Made by a program: the position numbers and the translations under genes
Source: Mycolicibacterium diernhoferi
GTDB lineage: Bacteria > Actinomycetota > Actinomycetes > Mycobacteriales > Mycobacteriaceae
NCBI RefSeq assembly: GCF_019456655.1
Contig: NZ_CP080332.1
Coordinates: 1 to 64,000, forward strand
Reading direction: 5' to 3'
DNA: 64,000 nt
The notes under the pieces: generated by a model
Database searches by the model: none
What the model was told of the DNA's origin: nothing
What the model saw: only the letters and a program-made list of their open reading frames with translations
Shown here: positions 42,141-51,386 of the stretch, in pieces
How the letters are laid out: each line of letters starts with the position of its first letter
Position numbering within the stretch: the first letter of the stretch is position 1

Positions 42141-43007
42141 TCAGCTCGGGTAGCTGATCCGCTTCACCGAGGCGTCGCCGTTGAACTCGATGTACCCGCT
42201 GTTGCCGAAGGTGGGCGTGACGTACACGCTGATCTCGATGCTCTCCGGCGGTGCGGTGCGATCGGAGTTCGGCTCCACGCTGACGTGGATCTGCTTCACC
42301 TCGGCCGGATCGATGCCGAGGGTTTCCGGTGCGCCGCGGATCAGGCCGACGAAGGTGGGCACGTCGAAGGCGGCCAGGTCGACGAGCCGGGCGTCGCTGC
42401 CGACGCTGGTCTCCGACGGGTCGTCCCAGCCACCGCGGTAGCTGTACCGCAACACCCGGCGGGGCTCGGTCGGGTCCGGGCGTTCCAGGGATGCGTAGTC
42501 GTCGAAGATCGTCAGGTCGTAACCCGAGGTGTCGCCGAATTTCTCCTTCATCTGCTGGAACAGCCCGGTGAGGCCGCCGAGTGAATGCAGCTGCCGCGGC
42601 GGGGTCAGCACCGTGGCCGGGATGCCGTCCGCCTTGGCGCCCGGGTCGGTTTGGAAGCTCAGCGGCGAGGAGGTGTTGCCGTACAGACCCCAGCCGATGG
42701 CGATCCCGAGCAGCACCAGGACCGCCGCCGTGGCGATGCGCAGGCCCCAACCGGTGCTGGGGCCGAGCGGTAGGACCTTGCGCTCGGGTGCCAGGTTCGG
42801 CAGCTCGACCGGCGCACTGGCGGTCTGCAGATCCGACACCAGCGCCTGTAGGTCCCCGAGGGTCGCTGCGCTGGTCGCCGCCGTCACTCGCTGGCGGTGT
42901 TCCTCCATGGACAGCTGACCCTCGCTGAGCGCGCTGTCCAGGACCTTGCACGTGTCATCGCGGTCGGCGTCCCGTGCCCGGGTGCCCGCTGTCTGCCGTG
43001 TCGCCAC
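42141..43007 (-). CDS. DUF1707 membrane protein (Rv0048c family)
   Basis: 288 residues. DUF1707 SHOCT-like N-terminus: RARDADRDDTCKVLDSALSEGQLSMEEHRQRVTAATSAATLGDLQALVSDLQ. One membrane helix (IATAAVLVLLGIAIGWGLYG) and an extracytoplasmic domain of about 170 residues follow. Start GTG 43007. Function unknown. A degraded second copy of its first 34 codons lies just upstream. Confidence 0.88.
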   Translation of the reverse strand: MATRQTAGTRARDADRDDTCKVLDSALSEGQLSMEEHRQRVTAATSAATLGDLQALVSDLQTASAPVELPNLAPERKVLPLGPSTGWGLRIATAAVLVLLGIAIGWGLYGNTSSPLSFQTDPGAKADGIPATVLTPPRQLHSLGGLTGLFQQMKEKFGDTSGYDLTIFDDYASLERPDPTEPRRVLRYSYRGGWDDPSETSVGSDARLVDLAAFDVPTFVGLIRGAPETLGIDPAEVKQIHVSVEPNSDRTAPPESIEISVYVTPTFGNSGYIEFNGDASVKRISYPS

Positions 43008-43031
43008 GCCGCTGATCGTAAAACCAACTGG

Positions 43032-43202
43032 TCATGCGCGCGGGACGTCAGCTCGGCTGCTCAACCCGCGGTATCTGACCGGCCGGGTCGGCGATGTGAT
43101 CGACGCCGGCTGGCCTTCGCTGTGCGCGGTGACCAGCGCCTTGCAGGCGGCACCACGGTCGGTGTCCCGGGCCCGTATTCGCGCTGTCTGCCGTGCCGCC
43201 AC
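43032..43202 (-). pseudogene. Truncated duplicate of the DUF1707 gene 5' end
   Basis: From GTG 43202 the frame reads VAARQTARIRARDTDRGAACKALVTAHSEGQ, aligning with the first residues of the neighbouring DUF1707 protein (VATRQTAGTRARDADRDDTCKVLDSALSEGQ). Similarity ends there, and the frame runs 25 residues more to a stop. The DNA is also alike. This looks like a partial tandem duplication that has decayed. Confidence 0.75.
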
Positions 43203-43283
43203 GAGGAATGGAGGTAGAAGTTCTGCGGTCAACGCGCCGCCGTCGCGCCTCGGTAGCTGAGGCACCGACGTACTCTGGTGATC

Positions 43284-43715
43284 GTGCGATTGCAGCGACA
43301 GGTGGTGGATTACGCCTTGCGGCGTCGGTCCCTGCTGGCCGAGGTGTACTCCGGGAGGACCGGGGTCTCCGAGGTGTGTGACGCGAACCCCTACTTGCTG
43401 CGCGCTGCGAAGTACCACGGGAAGACCAGTTCGGTCATGTGCCCGATCTGCCGTAAGGAACAGTTGACATTGGTGTCCTGGGTCTTCGGTGAGCATCTCG
43501 GTGCGGTGTCGGGTTCGGCACGCACAGCCGAGGAGCTGGTGCTGCTCGCAACCCGATACGACGAATTCGCCGTCCATGTGGTGGAGGTATGCCGCACTTG
43601 CAGTTGGAATCATCTGGTCAAGTCGTACGTGCTGGGCACGCCGCGTCCGAAGGGGACGCAGCGCGCGAAGGGCACTCGATCGGCGCGCTCCGACGCGCGT
43701 ACGGCCAGTGAATAG
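43284..43715 (+). CDS. DUF5318 zinc-ribbon-like protein (Rv0049 family)
   Basis: 143 residues. Highly conserved: RLQRQVVDYALRRRSLLAEVYSGRTGVSEVCDANPYLLRAAKYHG, then CPIC and CRTC pairs that probably bind zinc, and SWNHLVKSYVLG. GTG 43284 equals the start of homologues; another GTG lies two codons earlier. Its last 8 bases overlap the ponA1 start, so it is co-translated with the penicillin-binding protein. Function unknown. Confidence 0.92.
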   Translation: MRLQRQVVDYALRRRSLLAEVYSGRTGVSEVCDANPYLLRAAKYHGKTSSVMCPICRKEQLTLVSWVFGEHLGAVSGSARTAEELVLLATRYDEFAVHVVEVCRTCSWNHLVKSYVLGTPRPKGTQRAKGTRSARSDARTASE

Positions 43716-46191
43716 CGAAGGGCGCCAGAGCAGGTCAGCGGACAAAGCCGGAAACGAGCGGTCCGCTGGTGCTGCGCCGTCCCGGCGGCCGGGCCCGGGC
43801 TCAGCTCCCGACGATCGCAAGACCGCGCTGATCCCGCCCGTGCGCGGCGATGTGGCGCCGCATCTGCGCGATCCGATCGATGTGGTCAAGGCCGCACTCG
43901 ACGGTGGGCCGCCGCGCAAGCCACCGCCACCGCCGGGTCCTCCGGGTCGACCGGGAGGCCCGCCGCCGAGTGGCCGGCCACCGGTGGCCAAGAAGTTCCA
44001 GTGGAAGTGGGTGCGCCGCGCGCTGTACGCCGCGCTGGTGCTGTTCGTCGCGCTGCCGATGATCACCTTCGGTATGGCGTACATGATCGTCGACGTCCCC
44101 AAGCCCGGCGACATTCGCACCGCGCAGGTGTCCACCATCCTGGCCAGCGACGGCAGCGAACTCGCGAAAATCATTCCGCCCGAGGGCAATCGGGTGGACG
44201 TGAAGATCGACCAGATCCCGGTGCACGTGCGCGACGCGGTGATGGCCGCCGAAGACCGGGATTTCTACGACAATCCGGGCTTCTCGTTCACCGGGTTCGC
44301 GCGGGCGTTCCTGAACAACCTGTTCGGCGGCGGCAGCGGATTGCAGGGCGGGTCGACCATCACCCAGCAGTACGTGAAGAACGCGCTCGTCGGCGACGAA
44401 CGCTCCGGCGTCGGCGGATTGGTGCGAAAAGCCAAGGAACTCGTCATCTCCACCAAGATGTCGGGGGAGTGGTCCAAGGACCAGGTGCTGGAGTCCTACC
44501 TCAACATCATCTACTTCGGGCGCGGGGCCTACGGCATCTCGGCCGCCTCCCGGGCCTACTTCGACAAGCCCGTCGAGCAACTCGACGTCGCAGAGGGTGC
44601 CCTGCTCGCGGCGCTCATCCAACGGCCGTCCACCCTGGACCCGGCCGTGGACCCCGAGGGCGCGGCCGACCGGTGGAACTGGGTGCTCGACGGCATGGTC
44701 GAAATCGGTGCGCTCTCGCCGGCCGACCGGGCCGCCCAGGTGTTCCCGCCGACGGTGGCGCCGGACTTCGCCAGCACTGCGAACCAGACCACCGGCCCCA
44801 ACGGGCTGATCGAACGTCAGGTCACCCGGGAACTGCTGGAACTGTTCGACATCACCGAGCAGACGCTGAACACCGAGGGTCTGCAGATCACCACCACGAT
44901 CGACCCGCAGGCGCAGCAGGCCGCCGAAGAGGCGGTCGCCGAGACGCTGGAGGGCCAGGACCCCGATATGCGGGCGGCGGTGGTGTCGATCGATCCGCGC
45001 ACCGGCGGGGTGAAGGCCTACTACGGCGGAGCCGACGCCAACGGCTTCGACTTCGCGCAGGCCGGGCTTCCGACCGGGTCCTCGTTCAAGGTGTTCGCGT
45101 TGGTGGCCGCCCTGCAGCAGGGCATCGGGCTGGGCTACAACATCGACAGCTCCCCGCTGGAACTCAACGGCATCAAGATCTCCAACGTCGAGGGAAACAG
45201 CTGCGGCACCTGCAACATCGCCGAGGCGCTGAAGCGGTCGCTGAACACCAGCTACTACCGGCTGATGCTCAAGCTCAAGAACGGTCCGCAGGACGTCGCC
45301 GACGCCGCGCACCAGGCCGGCATCGCCGAGAGCATCCCCGGTGTGGAACACACCCTGAGCGAGGACGGCGAGGGCGGACCGCCCAACAACGGCATCGTGC
45401 TCGGGCAGTACCAGAGCCGAGTCCTGGACATGGCGTCCGCGTACGCGACGCTGGCCAACTCGGGTGTCTATCACCGGCCGCACTTCGTGCAGAAGGTGGT
45501 GGACTCCGAGGGCAATGTGCTCTTCGACGCCGCCGACGGCAGCGATGAGGGCGAACAGCGCATCGAGGCCGATGTCGCCGACAACGTGACCGCCGCGATG
45601 GCGCCGATCGCCGGCTACTCCAACGGGCACGCGCTGGCCGGCGGGCGTCCGTCCGCGGCCAAGACCGGTACCAATCAGCTCGGTGACACCGGCGCCAACC
45701 GGGACGCCTGGATGGTGGGGTACACCCCGTCGCTGTCGACCGCGGTCTGGGTGGGCACCACCGGCGGTGACAAGCCGCTGGTCAACAAGTGGGGCGGCCC
45801 GGTGTACGGGTCGGGGCTGCCGTCGGACATCTGGAAGGCCACCATGGACGGTGCCCTCGAGGGCACCGACAACGAGACGTTCCCCAAGCCGACCGAGATC
45901 GGCGGCTACGCGGGTCCCCCGGCGGCCCCGGCACCGCGGCCTTCGGCACCGGAAACCGAGATCCCGCCGCCGTCGGAGACGGTCATCCAGCCGACCCTGG
46001 AGATCGCACCCGGCATCACGATCCCGTGGGGTCCACCGACGACCGTTCCGGTCGGCCCGCCGCCGGGTGACCCGAACGCCCCGCAGCCCGCACCGGGTGC
46101 GCCGATTCCGCCGCAGCCCGCACCGGGTGCGCCGATTCCGCCGCCGCCTGCGGGGGCGCCGCCGCCCGGTGCGCCGATCCCGGTGCCGTGA
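43708..46191 (+). CDS. ponA1: Bifunctional penicillin-binding protein PonA1
   Basis: 827 residues. Cytoplasmic Pro/Gly-rich N-terminus (about 1-100), one membrane helix (ALYAALVLFVALPMITFGMAYMI), GT51 glycosyltransferase (EDRDFYDNPGFSFTGFARA, GGSTITQQYVKN, FGRGAYGI), transpeptidase with SSFK, SLN and KTGT motifs, then a Pro-rich tail. It polymerises and cross-links peptidoglycan at the pole. GTG 43708 overlaps the DUF5318 stop. The tail contains two identical 30-bp repeats (46081-46140). Confidence 0.95.
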   Translation: MNSEGRQSRSADKAGNERSAGAAPSRRPGPGSAPDDRKTALIPPVRGDVAPHLRDPIDVVKAALDGGPPRKPPPPPGPPGRPGGPPPSGRPPVAKKFQWKWVRRALYAALVLFVALPMITFGMAYMIVDVPKPGDIRTAQVSTILASDGSELAKIIPPEGNRVDVKIDQIPVHVRDAVMAAEDRDFYDNPGFSFTGFARAFLNNLFGGGSGLQGGSTITQQYVKNALVGDERSGVGGLVRKAKELVISTKMSGEWSKDQVLESYLNIIYFGRGAYGISAASRAYFDKPVEQLDVAEGALLAALIQRPSTLDPAVDPEGAADRWNWVLDGMVEIGALSPADRAAQVFPPTVAPDFASTANQTTGPNGLIERQVTRELLELFDITEQTLNTEGLQITTTIDPQAQQAAEEAVAETLEGQDPDMRAAVVSIDPRTGGVKAYYGGADANGFDFAQAGLPTGSSFKVFALVAALQQGIGLGYNIDSSPLELNGIKISNVEGNSCGTCNIAEALKRSLNTSYYRLMLKLKNGPQDVADAAHQAGIAESIPGVEHTLSEDGEGGPPNNGIVLGQYQSRVLDMASAYATLANSGVYHRPHFVQKVVDSEGNVLFDAADGSDEGEQRIEADVADNVTAAMAPIAGYSNGHALAGGRPSAAKTGTNQLGDTGANRDAWMVGYTPSLSTAVWVGTTGGDKPLVNKWGGPVYGSGLPSDIWKATMDGALEGTDNETFPKPTEIGGYAGPPAAPAPRPSAPETEIPPPSETVIQPTLEIAPGITIPWGPPTTVPVGPPPGDPNAPQPAPGAPIPPQPAPGAPIPPPPAGAPPPGAPIPVP
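46081..46140 (+). repeat. Two perfect tandem 30-bp repeats in ponA1
   Basis: Bases 46081-46110 and 46111-46140 are identical and each encode PQPAPGAPIP. They lie in the proline-rich extracellular tail, where copy number changes would keep the frame. Confidence 0.95.
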
Positions 46192-47882
46192 CGGCGGGGG
46201 ACCACAAAGGGGCCGGGGTTGTCTCGCCCGCTCCGCCCGCCGGGTTCGTTTCGCCGGCTCCGCTCGCCGAGGACAGGCGCAGCGATGACGGCCGTGACAT
46301 GCCCAGCCGCAACGATGTCCTCGGTGCCGCGCTCGCGCAGACCGTCGGTGGTCCGGTCGGTCGGCACGCGCTGATCGGCCGGTCCCGGTTCTGGACCCCG
46401 CTGCGGGTGATGCTGTTGATCGGCGTCGTCTTCCTGGCGCTGGGTTACTCCACCAAGGCGGCCTGCCTGCAGTCCACCGACACCGGCACCGCGGCGCAGC
46501 GCGTCGCCAACTGGGAGAACCAGCGCGCCTATTACTCGCTGTGCTACTCCGACACCGTGCCGCTCTATACCGCGGAACTGTTGAACCAGGGCAAGTTCCC
46601 GTACAAGTCGAGCTGGATGGAGAAGGACGGCGACGGCAAACCGCACGTGGTGTGGGACGGCAGCGAACCCGTCCGCTACATGGAGTATCCGGTGCTGACC
46701 GGCATCTACCAGTACCTGTCCATGTCGCTGGCCAAGACGTACTCGGCGTTGACGACGGTGGCCTCGGTGCCGCTGGTGGCCGAGGTGGTGATGTTCTTCA
46801 ATATCTCGGCCTTCGGGTTGGCGTTGGCCTGGCTGGTGACGGTGTGGGCGACCGCGCTGCTGGCCGGCCGCCGGATCTGGGACGCCGCACTGGTGGCCGC
46901 GTCCCCGCTGGTGATCTTTCAGATCTTCACCAACTTCGACGCGCTGGCCGTCGCCTGCGCCACCGGTGCTCTGCTGGCCTGGTCGCGACGCAGAACGACG
47001 CTGACGGGTGTGCTGATCGGTATCGGGGTGGCGCTCAAGCTCTACCCGCTGCTGCTGCTCGGACCGCTGCTGGTGCTGGCGCTGCGCACCGGCCGGATGC
47101 GCGAGTTCACCCGCACGGCGGTGGCGGCGGTGGTGGCCTGGCTGGTGGTCAATCTGCCGATCCTGGTGCTGTTTCCGCGCGGCTGGTCGGAGTTCTTCCG
47201 GCTCAACGCCCGGCGCGGGGACGATATGGATTCCATCTACAACGTGGTGAAGTCGTTCACCGGATGGCAGGGCTTCGATCCCGGGCTGGGATTCTGGGAG
47301 CCGCCGACGGTCACCAACGCGGTGACGGCGGTGCTGTTCGCGCTGTGCTGTGCCGGCATCGGCTATCTGGCACTCACCGCCGCCCAGCGTCCGCGGCTGG
47401 CCCAGCTGGCGTTCCTGGTGGTGGCGGCGTTCCTGCTGACCAACAAGGTGTGGAGCCCGCAGTTCTCGTTGTGGCTGGTGCCGCTGGCCGTGCTGGCGCT
47501 GCCGCACCGCCGAATCCTGTTGGCGTGGATGACGATCGATGCTCTGGTCTGGGTGCCGCGGATGCTCTACCTGTACGGCGAACAGAACCGCGGCCTGCCC
47601 GAACAGTGGTTCACCGCAACCGTGCTGCTGCGCGATATCGCGGTGGTGGCGCTGGTCGTGCTGGTGATCCGGCAGATCCGGCGACCCGAGTTGGACCTGG
47701 TGCGCCATCGCGGCGCGGTGGACGACCCGGCCGGCGGCGTGTTCGACCGGGCGCCCGACAATCCGCCGTCCTGGCTGCCGGCGTGGCTGCGGCCGCGCCG
47801 GCACTCCCTCGCCGACGCCGCGGCCGCGGCGGGAAGGGACGACCACCGTCGCCCTGAGCGCGGAGTCGGCGCCGTCGACTAG
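46188..47882 (+). CDS. GT-C/DUF2029-type integral membrane glycosyltransferase (Rv0051 family)
   Basis: 564 residues with about 10 membrane helices. The first outside loop contains conserved charged residues (YMEYPVLTGIYQYLS, NFDALAVACA), and GIGVALKLYPLLLL is typical of polyprenol-phosphate-dependent mannosyltransferases (GT87). It starts at GTG overlapping the ponA1 stop, so they are coupled. Probably transfers mannose or a related sugar in envelope glycan assembly; the acceptor is unknown. Confidence 0.82.
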   Translation: MTAGDHKGAGVVSPAPPAGFVSPAPLAEDRRSDDGRDMPSRNDVLGAALAQTVGGPVGRHALIGRSRFWTPLRVMLLIGVVFLALGYSTKAACLQSTDTGTAAQRVANWENQRAYYSLCYSDTVPLYTAELLNQGKFPYKSSWMEKDGDGKPHVVWDGSEPVRYMEYPVLTGIYQYLSMSLAKTYSALTTVASVPLVAEVVMFFNISAFGLALAWLVTVWATALLAGRRIWDAALVAASPLVIFQIFTNFDALAVACATGALLAWSRRRTTLTGVLIGIGVALKLYPLLLLGPLLVLALRTGRMREFTRTAVAAVVAWLVVNLPILVLFPRGWSEFFRLNARRGDDMDSIYNVVKSFTGWQGFDPGLGFWEPPTVTNAVTAVLFALCCAGIGYLALTAAQRPRLAQLAFLVVAAFLLTNKVWSPQFSLWLVPLAVLALPHRRILLAWMTIDALVWVPRMLYLYGEQNRGLPEQWFTATVLLRDIAVVALVVLVIRQIRRPELDLVRHRGAVDDPAGGVFDRAPDNPPSWLPAWLRPRRHSLADAAAAAGRDDHRRPERGVGAVD

Positions 47883-47894
47883 GGTGATCTCGGC

Positions 47895-48025
47895 CGGTCA
47901 ACCGACCGGCTCCGACGGGTAGGCAGGGAAGCCGGTGTGAATCCGGCACGGTCCCGCCACTGTGATCCGGGCGCGCCACTGCCCGGGAGTCAGGTCACTG
48001 CTCCCGACGGACCCTGCTTCTGGGA
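47895..48025 (+). ncRNA. Cobalamin riboswitch
   Basis: The leader before the importer genes contains the hallmark GGGAAGCCGGTGTGAATCCG (47926-47945), then CGGTCCC and the B12 box GCCACTG (47956-47962), followed by paired segments CCGGGCG/CCCGGG and GGTCACTGCTCCC. An upstream hairpin (CGGCCGGTC/GACCGGC, 47891-47910) may be P1-like. Adenosylcobalamin should reduce expression of the downstream genes. Exact ends are approximate. Confidence 0.93.
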
Positions 48026-48039
48026 CGTGGACATCCCGG

Positions 48040-49047
48040 ATGGAGAAGATGGCCGTGTCAGTCGTATCCCTTTCCGCCCGAAGGGCATTGGCGGCAGCCG
48101 CGACGCTGAGCCTGCTGCTCGGCGGCTGCAGCGCCGGACCGAGCGCCGATCCCGTCGCCGAGTCGATCGCCGGTTACCCGGTGAGCGTGGACAACTGCGG
48201 GGTCGCGGTGACGCTGGACCAGCCGCCCACCCGCGCGGTCGGCTACTTCCAGCAGTCCGCCGAACTGATGCTCGCCCTCGGTCTGCAGGACTCGGTGGTG
48301 GCGACCGTCTACCCGGACAACCCACCGCTACCGCGCTACGCCGAGGCGTACCGGGCGATTCCGGAGTTGTCGGCCAAGGATGCGTCCTTCGAGCAGATCG
48401 TGGCGCTGGCACCGGATTTCGTGTACGGCGGATACAGCAGCGCCTTCGACGAGTCGGCCGGCCGGTCCCGCAAGGCGTTCGAGAGCGCCGGCATCACCAG
48501 CTACCTGAACCCCGAATACTGCGCCACCGCACCGATCGTGATGGACGACGTCTACGAGGAGGTGCAGACCGTGGCCACCCTCTTCGGGGTGCCCGAACGC
48601 GCCGACGAACTGATCACCGACATGCAGGCCAGCGTCAGCGCGGCCGGCGACCGGACGGCCGGGGTCACACCCTTGCGGGCCTTCGTCTACGACAGCGGTG
48701 AGGACACCGCCTTCACCGCCGGCGGGCAGGGCATCGGCAACCAGATCATGGAACTCGCCGGAGCGCGGAACATCTTCAGTGATGTCCCGGAAACCTTCGC
48801 CGACGTGTCCTGGGAGCAGGTCGTCGAGCGTGCGCCCGACGTGATCGTGATCTACGACTACTTCGGCACTCCGTCGGTGGAGGAGAAGAAGGCCTTCCTG
48901 CGCAGCCGGCCCGAACTCGCCGATGTGCCGGCCATCCGTGATGACCGGTTCGCCGTGCTGACCCTGCAGGATGCGGTGCTCGGAGTGCGGGCACCGTACG
49001 CAGTGGAATCGCTTGGTGCGCAGCTTCATCCCGATAGATTTCGGTGA
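48040..49047 (+). CDS. Corrinoid/metal-chelate ABC binding lipoprotein (BtuF/FecB-like)
   Basis: 335 residues. Lipoprotein signal with lipobox LLGGC (about residue 30). Periplasmic-binding-protein-2 fold with TLDQPPTRAVGYFQQSAELMLALGL, FEQIVALAPDFVYGG, GGQGIGNQIMELAGARNIF and APDVIVIYDYFG. Placed behind a B12 riboswitch and before permease and ATPase genes, it should bind cobalamin, cobinamide or a related chelate. ATG 48040 lacks a good ribosome site; GTG 48055 has GGAGA 8 bases upstream and gives a 330-residue protein, equally plausible. Confidence 0.88.
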   Translation: MEKMAVSVVSLSARRALAAAATLSLLLGGCSAGPSADPVAESIAGYPVSVDNCGVAVTLDQPPTRAVGYFQQSAELMLALGLQDSVVATVYPDNPPLPRYAEAYRAIPELSAKDASFEQIVALAPDFVYGGYSSAFDESAGRSRKAFESAGITSYLNPEYCATAPIVMDDVYEEVQTVATLFGVPERADELITDMQASVSAAGDRTAGVTPLRAFVYDSGEDTAFTAGGQGIGNQIMELAGARNIFSDVPETFADVSWEQVVERAPDVIVIYDYFGTPSVEEKKAFLRSRPELADVPAIRDDRFAVLTLQDAVLGVRAPYAVESLGAQLHPDRFR

Positions 49048-50105
49048 CCGGTGAGGTGCGGGCGCGGACCCCGCTGCCGTACCCGGTGGTGCTGGCCGCC
49101 CTCGGGGTCCTGCTGCTGGGCTCGATGGTCGCCGGGCTGGCCATCGGTTCGATCTCCATCCCGCCCGCCGATGTGGCGCGCACCGTGGCGCACCAGATCG
49201 CGCCGAATCTGGTGGAGGCCAGTGGGCTCGCGCACTACCAGGTGGTGATCACCCAGGTGCGCGGTCCGCGGGTGGTGCTGGGCGCGGTGGTCGGTGCCGG
49301 GCTGGCCGTACTGGGCATGACGCTGCAAGCGCTGGTGCACAATCCGCTCGCCGACCCGTACCTGCTCGGGGTGTCCTCGGGTGCCTCGGTGGGCGCGGTC
49401 GCCATGATCGTCACCGGTGTCGCCATGTTCGGGCCGGCGGTGCCGGTCGCGGCGTTCGCCGGTGCGTTGCTCGCGCTGGGACTGGTCTACACGCTGTCGC
49501 GCAGCGGCGGCCGGATCACCACCACCCGGTTGGTGCTGTCCGGGGTGGCGGTGGCCTATGTGCTCTCGGCGTTGACCAGCCTGATGCTCATCACCTCCGG
49601 GACGGGAGACCAGGCCCGCCAGATCCTGAGCTGGTTGCTCGGCGGATTGGGCCGGGCGAGCTGGGACTCGCTGTGGCTGCCGTTGGCGGCGGTGGCGGTG
49701 GGTCTGGTGGTGCTGCTCGCGGCCGGTCGCACGCTGAACGTGCTGCTGGCCGGGGACGAGGCGGCCATCACGATGGGCGTGGACGCGCACCGGTTCCGGG
49801 CGCAGACCTTCGTGTTGGTGTCGTTGATCACCGGGGTCCTGGTCGCGGTGAGCGGGCCGATCGGGTTCGTCGGGCTGATCCTGCCGCATGCGGTGCGGCT
49901 GGTGGTGGGCAGCGACCACCGCCGCGCACTGCCGGCCGCGGCGCTGGCCGGGGCGGCGTTCCTGGTGCTCGCCGACATCGTCGCGCGCACGCTGGCCTCC
50001 CCGCAGGAGATCCCGGTCGGGGTGCTCACCGCGCTGTGCGGCGGCCCGTTCTTCCTGTGGTTGATCCGGCGTGACGCCCGCCGTGGGGCGGCGGCCCAGC
50101 TGTGA
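49044..50105 (+). CDS. FecCD-family ABC permease
   Basis: 353 residues and about nine to ten helices. Conserved motifs: RGPRVVLGAVVGAGLAVLGMTLQALVHNPLADPYLLGVSSGAS and GPIGFVGLILPHAVRLVVGSDHR. Typical of siderophore and cobalamin importers. GTG 49044 overlaps the binding-protein stop, and its stop overlaps the ATPase start (GTGA), making one translational unit. Confidence 0.95.
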   Translation: MTGEVRARTPLPYPVVLAALGVLLLGSMVAGLAIGSISIPPADVARTVAHQIAPNLVEASGLAHYQVVITQVRGPRVVLGAVVGAGLAVLGMTLQALVHNPLADPYLLGVSSGASVGAVAMIVTGVAMFGPAVPVAAFAGALLALGLVYTLSRSGGRITTTRLVLSGVAVAYVLSALTSLMLITSGTGDQARQILSWLLGGLGRASWDSLWLPLAAVAVGLVVLLAAGRTLNVLLAGDEAAITMGVDAHRFRAQTFVLVSLITGVLVAVSGPIGFVGLILPHAVRLVVGSDHRRALPAAALAGAAFLVLADIVARTLASPQEIPVGVLTALCGGPFFLWLIRRDARRGAAAQL

Positions 50106-50902
50106 GCGCGGCGCGGCTGGACGCCGACGGGGTGAGTGTGGAGGTGGCCGGGCGCAGGATCCTGGACGAGGTGACGGTGCGGGCCGCCCCGGGTCAGGTG
50201 GTCGGCATCGTCGGGCCCAACGGCTGCGGGAAATCCACCCTGTTGCGCGCGCTGGTGCGGACCCTGACCCCGGTGAGCGGGACGATCCGCCTTGACGGCA
50301 TCGACATCGCGACCCTGCCGGTGCGCCGCACCGCGCAGCTGATGGCGGCCGTATTGCAGGACGCCACCGGCGATTTCGACCTGCGGGCCCGCGATGTCGT
50401 GGCGATGGGCCGGGCGCCGTTCAAACGGATGTTCGCCCGCGACGGCGCCGAGGACGAGCGCCTCATCGACGAGGCGCTGGCGTTGGTGGGTGCCGGGCAT
50501 CTCGCGGACCGGCCGATCGCCCTGATGTCCGGCGGGGAGCGGCAGCGGGTGCTGATCGCCCGGGCGCTGGCCCAGCAACCCCGGCTGCTGGTGCTCGACG
50601 AGCCGACCAACCACCTCGACATTCGGCACCAGTTCGACGTGCTGGCCCTGCCGGGTGCCCTGGGCGTCACCGCCGTCGTCGCGCTGCACGATCTGAACCT
50701 CGCCGCGCACTACTGCGATCTGATTCACGTGCTGGACCGGGGCCGGCAGGTCTGCTCGGGGGAGCCCGCCGAGGTGCTGACCACCGACCTCATCCGCAGC
50801 GTGTACGGGGTGCGCGCCGAAGTCCGCCCGCATCCGGACACCGGACGGCCCCAGGTCACCTACGATCCGGACGATTTCGCAGATCAACGCCCGTTCCTGT
50901 AG
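50102..50902 (+). CDS. ABC ATPase of the riboswitch-controlled importer
   Basis: 266 residues. Walker [11 protein letters not shown]-loop [10 protein letters not shown], signature [16 protein letters not shown], Walker [13 protein letters not shown], and His switch [15 protein letters not shown]. FecE/BtuD type. Last gene of the importer operon; rpsF follows 84 bases later. Confidence 0.95.
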   Translation: MSAARLDADGVSVEVAGRRILDEVTVRAAPGQVVGIVGPNGCGKSTLLRALVRTLTPVSGTIRLDGIDIATLPVRRTAQLMAAVLQDATGDFDLRARDVVAMGRAPFKRMFARDGAEDERLIDEALALVGAGHLADRPIALMSGGERQRVLIARALAQQPRLLVLDEPTNHLDIRHQFDVLALPGALGVTAVVALHDLNLAAHYCDLIHVLDRGRQVCSGEPAEVLTTDLIRSVYGVRAEVRPHPDTGRPQVTYDPDDFADQRPFL

Positions 50903-50985
50903 TTTGGAGCGGTTGCCGACGCAGGCGACCCTCCTGCCACGGATACGCCGTGGCCGCAACGACCAAAGGAGGTGATGGGTTCCTT

Positions 50986-51276
50986 ATGCGTCCATACGAA
51001 GTCATGGTCATCCTTGACCCCACACTCGACGAGCGCACCGTAGCTCCCTCGCTGGAGACGTTCCTCAACGTCATCCGCAAGGACGGTGGCACTGTCGACA
51101 AGGTTGATATCTGGGGCCGCCGCCGGCTGGCCTACGAGATTGCCAAGCACGCCGAGGGCATTTATGCCGTCGTCGACGTGAAGGCTGAGCCCGCGACGGT
51201 CTCCGAACTGGACCGTCAGCTCAACCTGAACGAGTCCGTGCTGCGCACCAAGGTGATGCGGACCGACAAGCACTAG
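50986..51276 (+). CDS. rpsF: 30S ribosomal protein S6
   Basis: 96 residues. [42 protein letters not shown] and [14 protein letters not shown] are diagnostic. AAAGGAGGTGA lies upstream at longer than usual spacing. First gene of rpsF-ssb-rpsR-rplI. A short hairpin CCACGG-ATACG-CCGTGG (about 50937-50953) precedes it; S6 leaders are often controlled by S6:S18, but I cannot confirm that motif here. Confidence 0.97.
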   Translation: MRPYEVMVILDPTLDERTVAPSLETFLNVIRKDGGTVDKVDIWGRRRLAYEIAKHAEGIYAVVDVKAEPATVSELDRQLNLNESVLRTKVMRTDKH

Positions 51277-51386
51277 TCCGTTCAAGTCGCGCGACACCAC
51301 GTGTACGTCGGTGCAGTTCCGTAGGCTCGCCTGCGACTGCACTTGTACGCATACGCCGCTGAAGACCAGATGCCCAGGAGGACCTC

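Noticed and set aside
43801..45630. 609-codon open frame opposite ponA1
   Set aside because: Antisense to conserved GT51/transpeptidase motifs; no recognisable domains.
50903..50985. S6:S18 regulatory RNA before rpsF
   Set aside because: A CCACGG/CCGTGG hairpin is present, but I cannot match the conserved internal loop, so it is only mentioned with rpsF.
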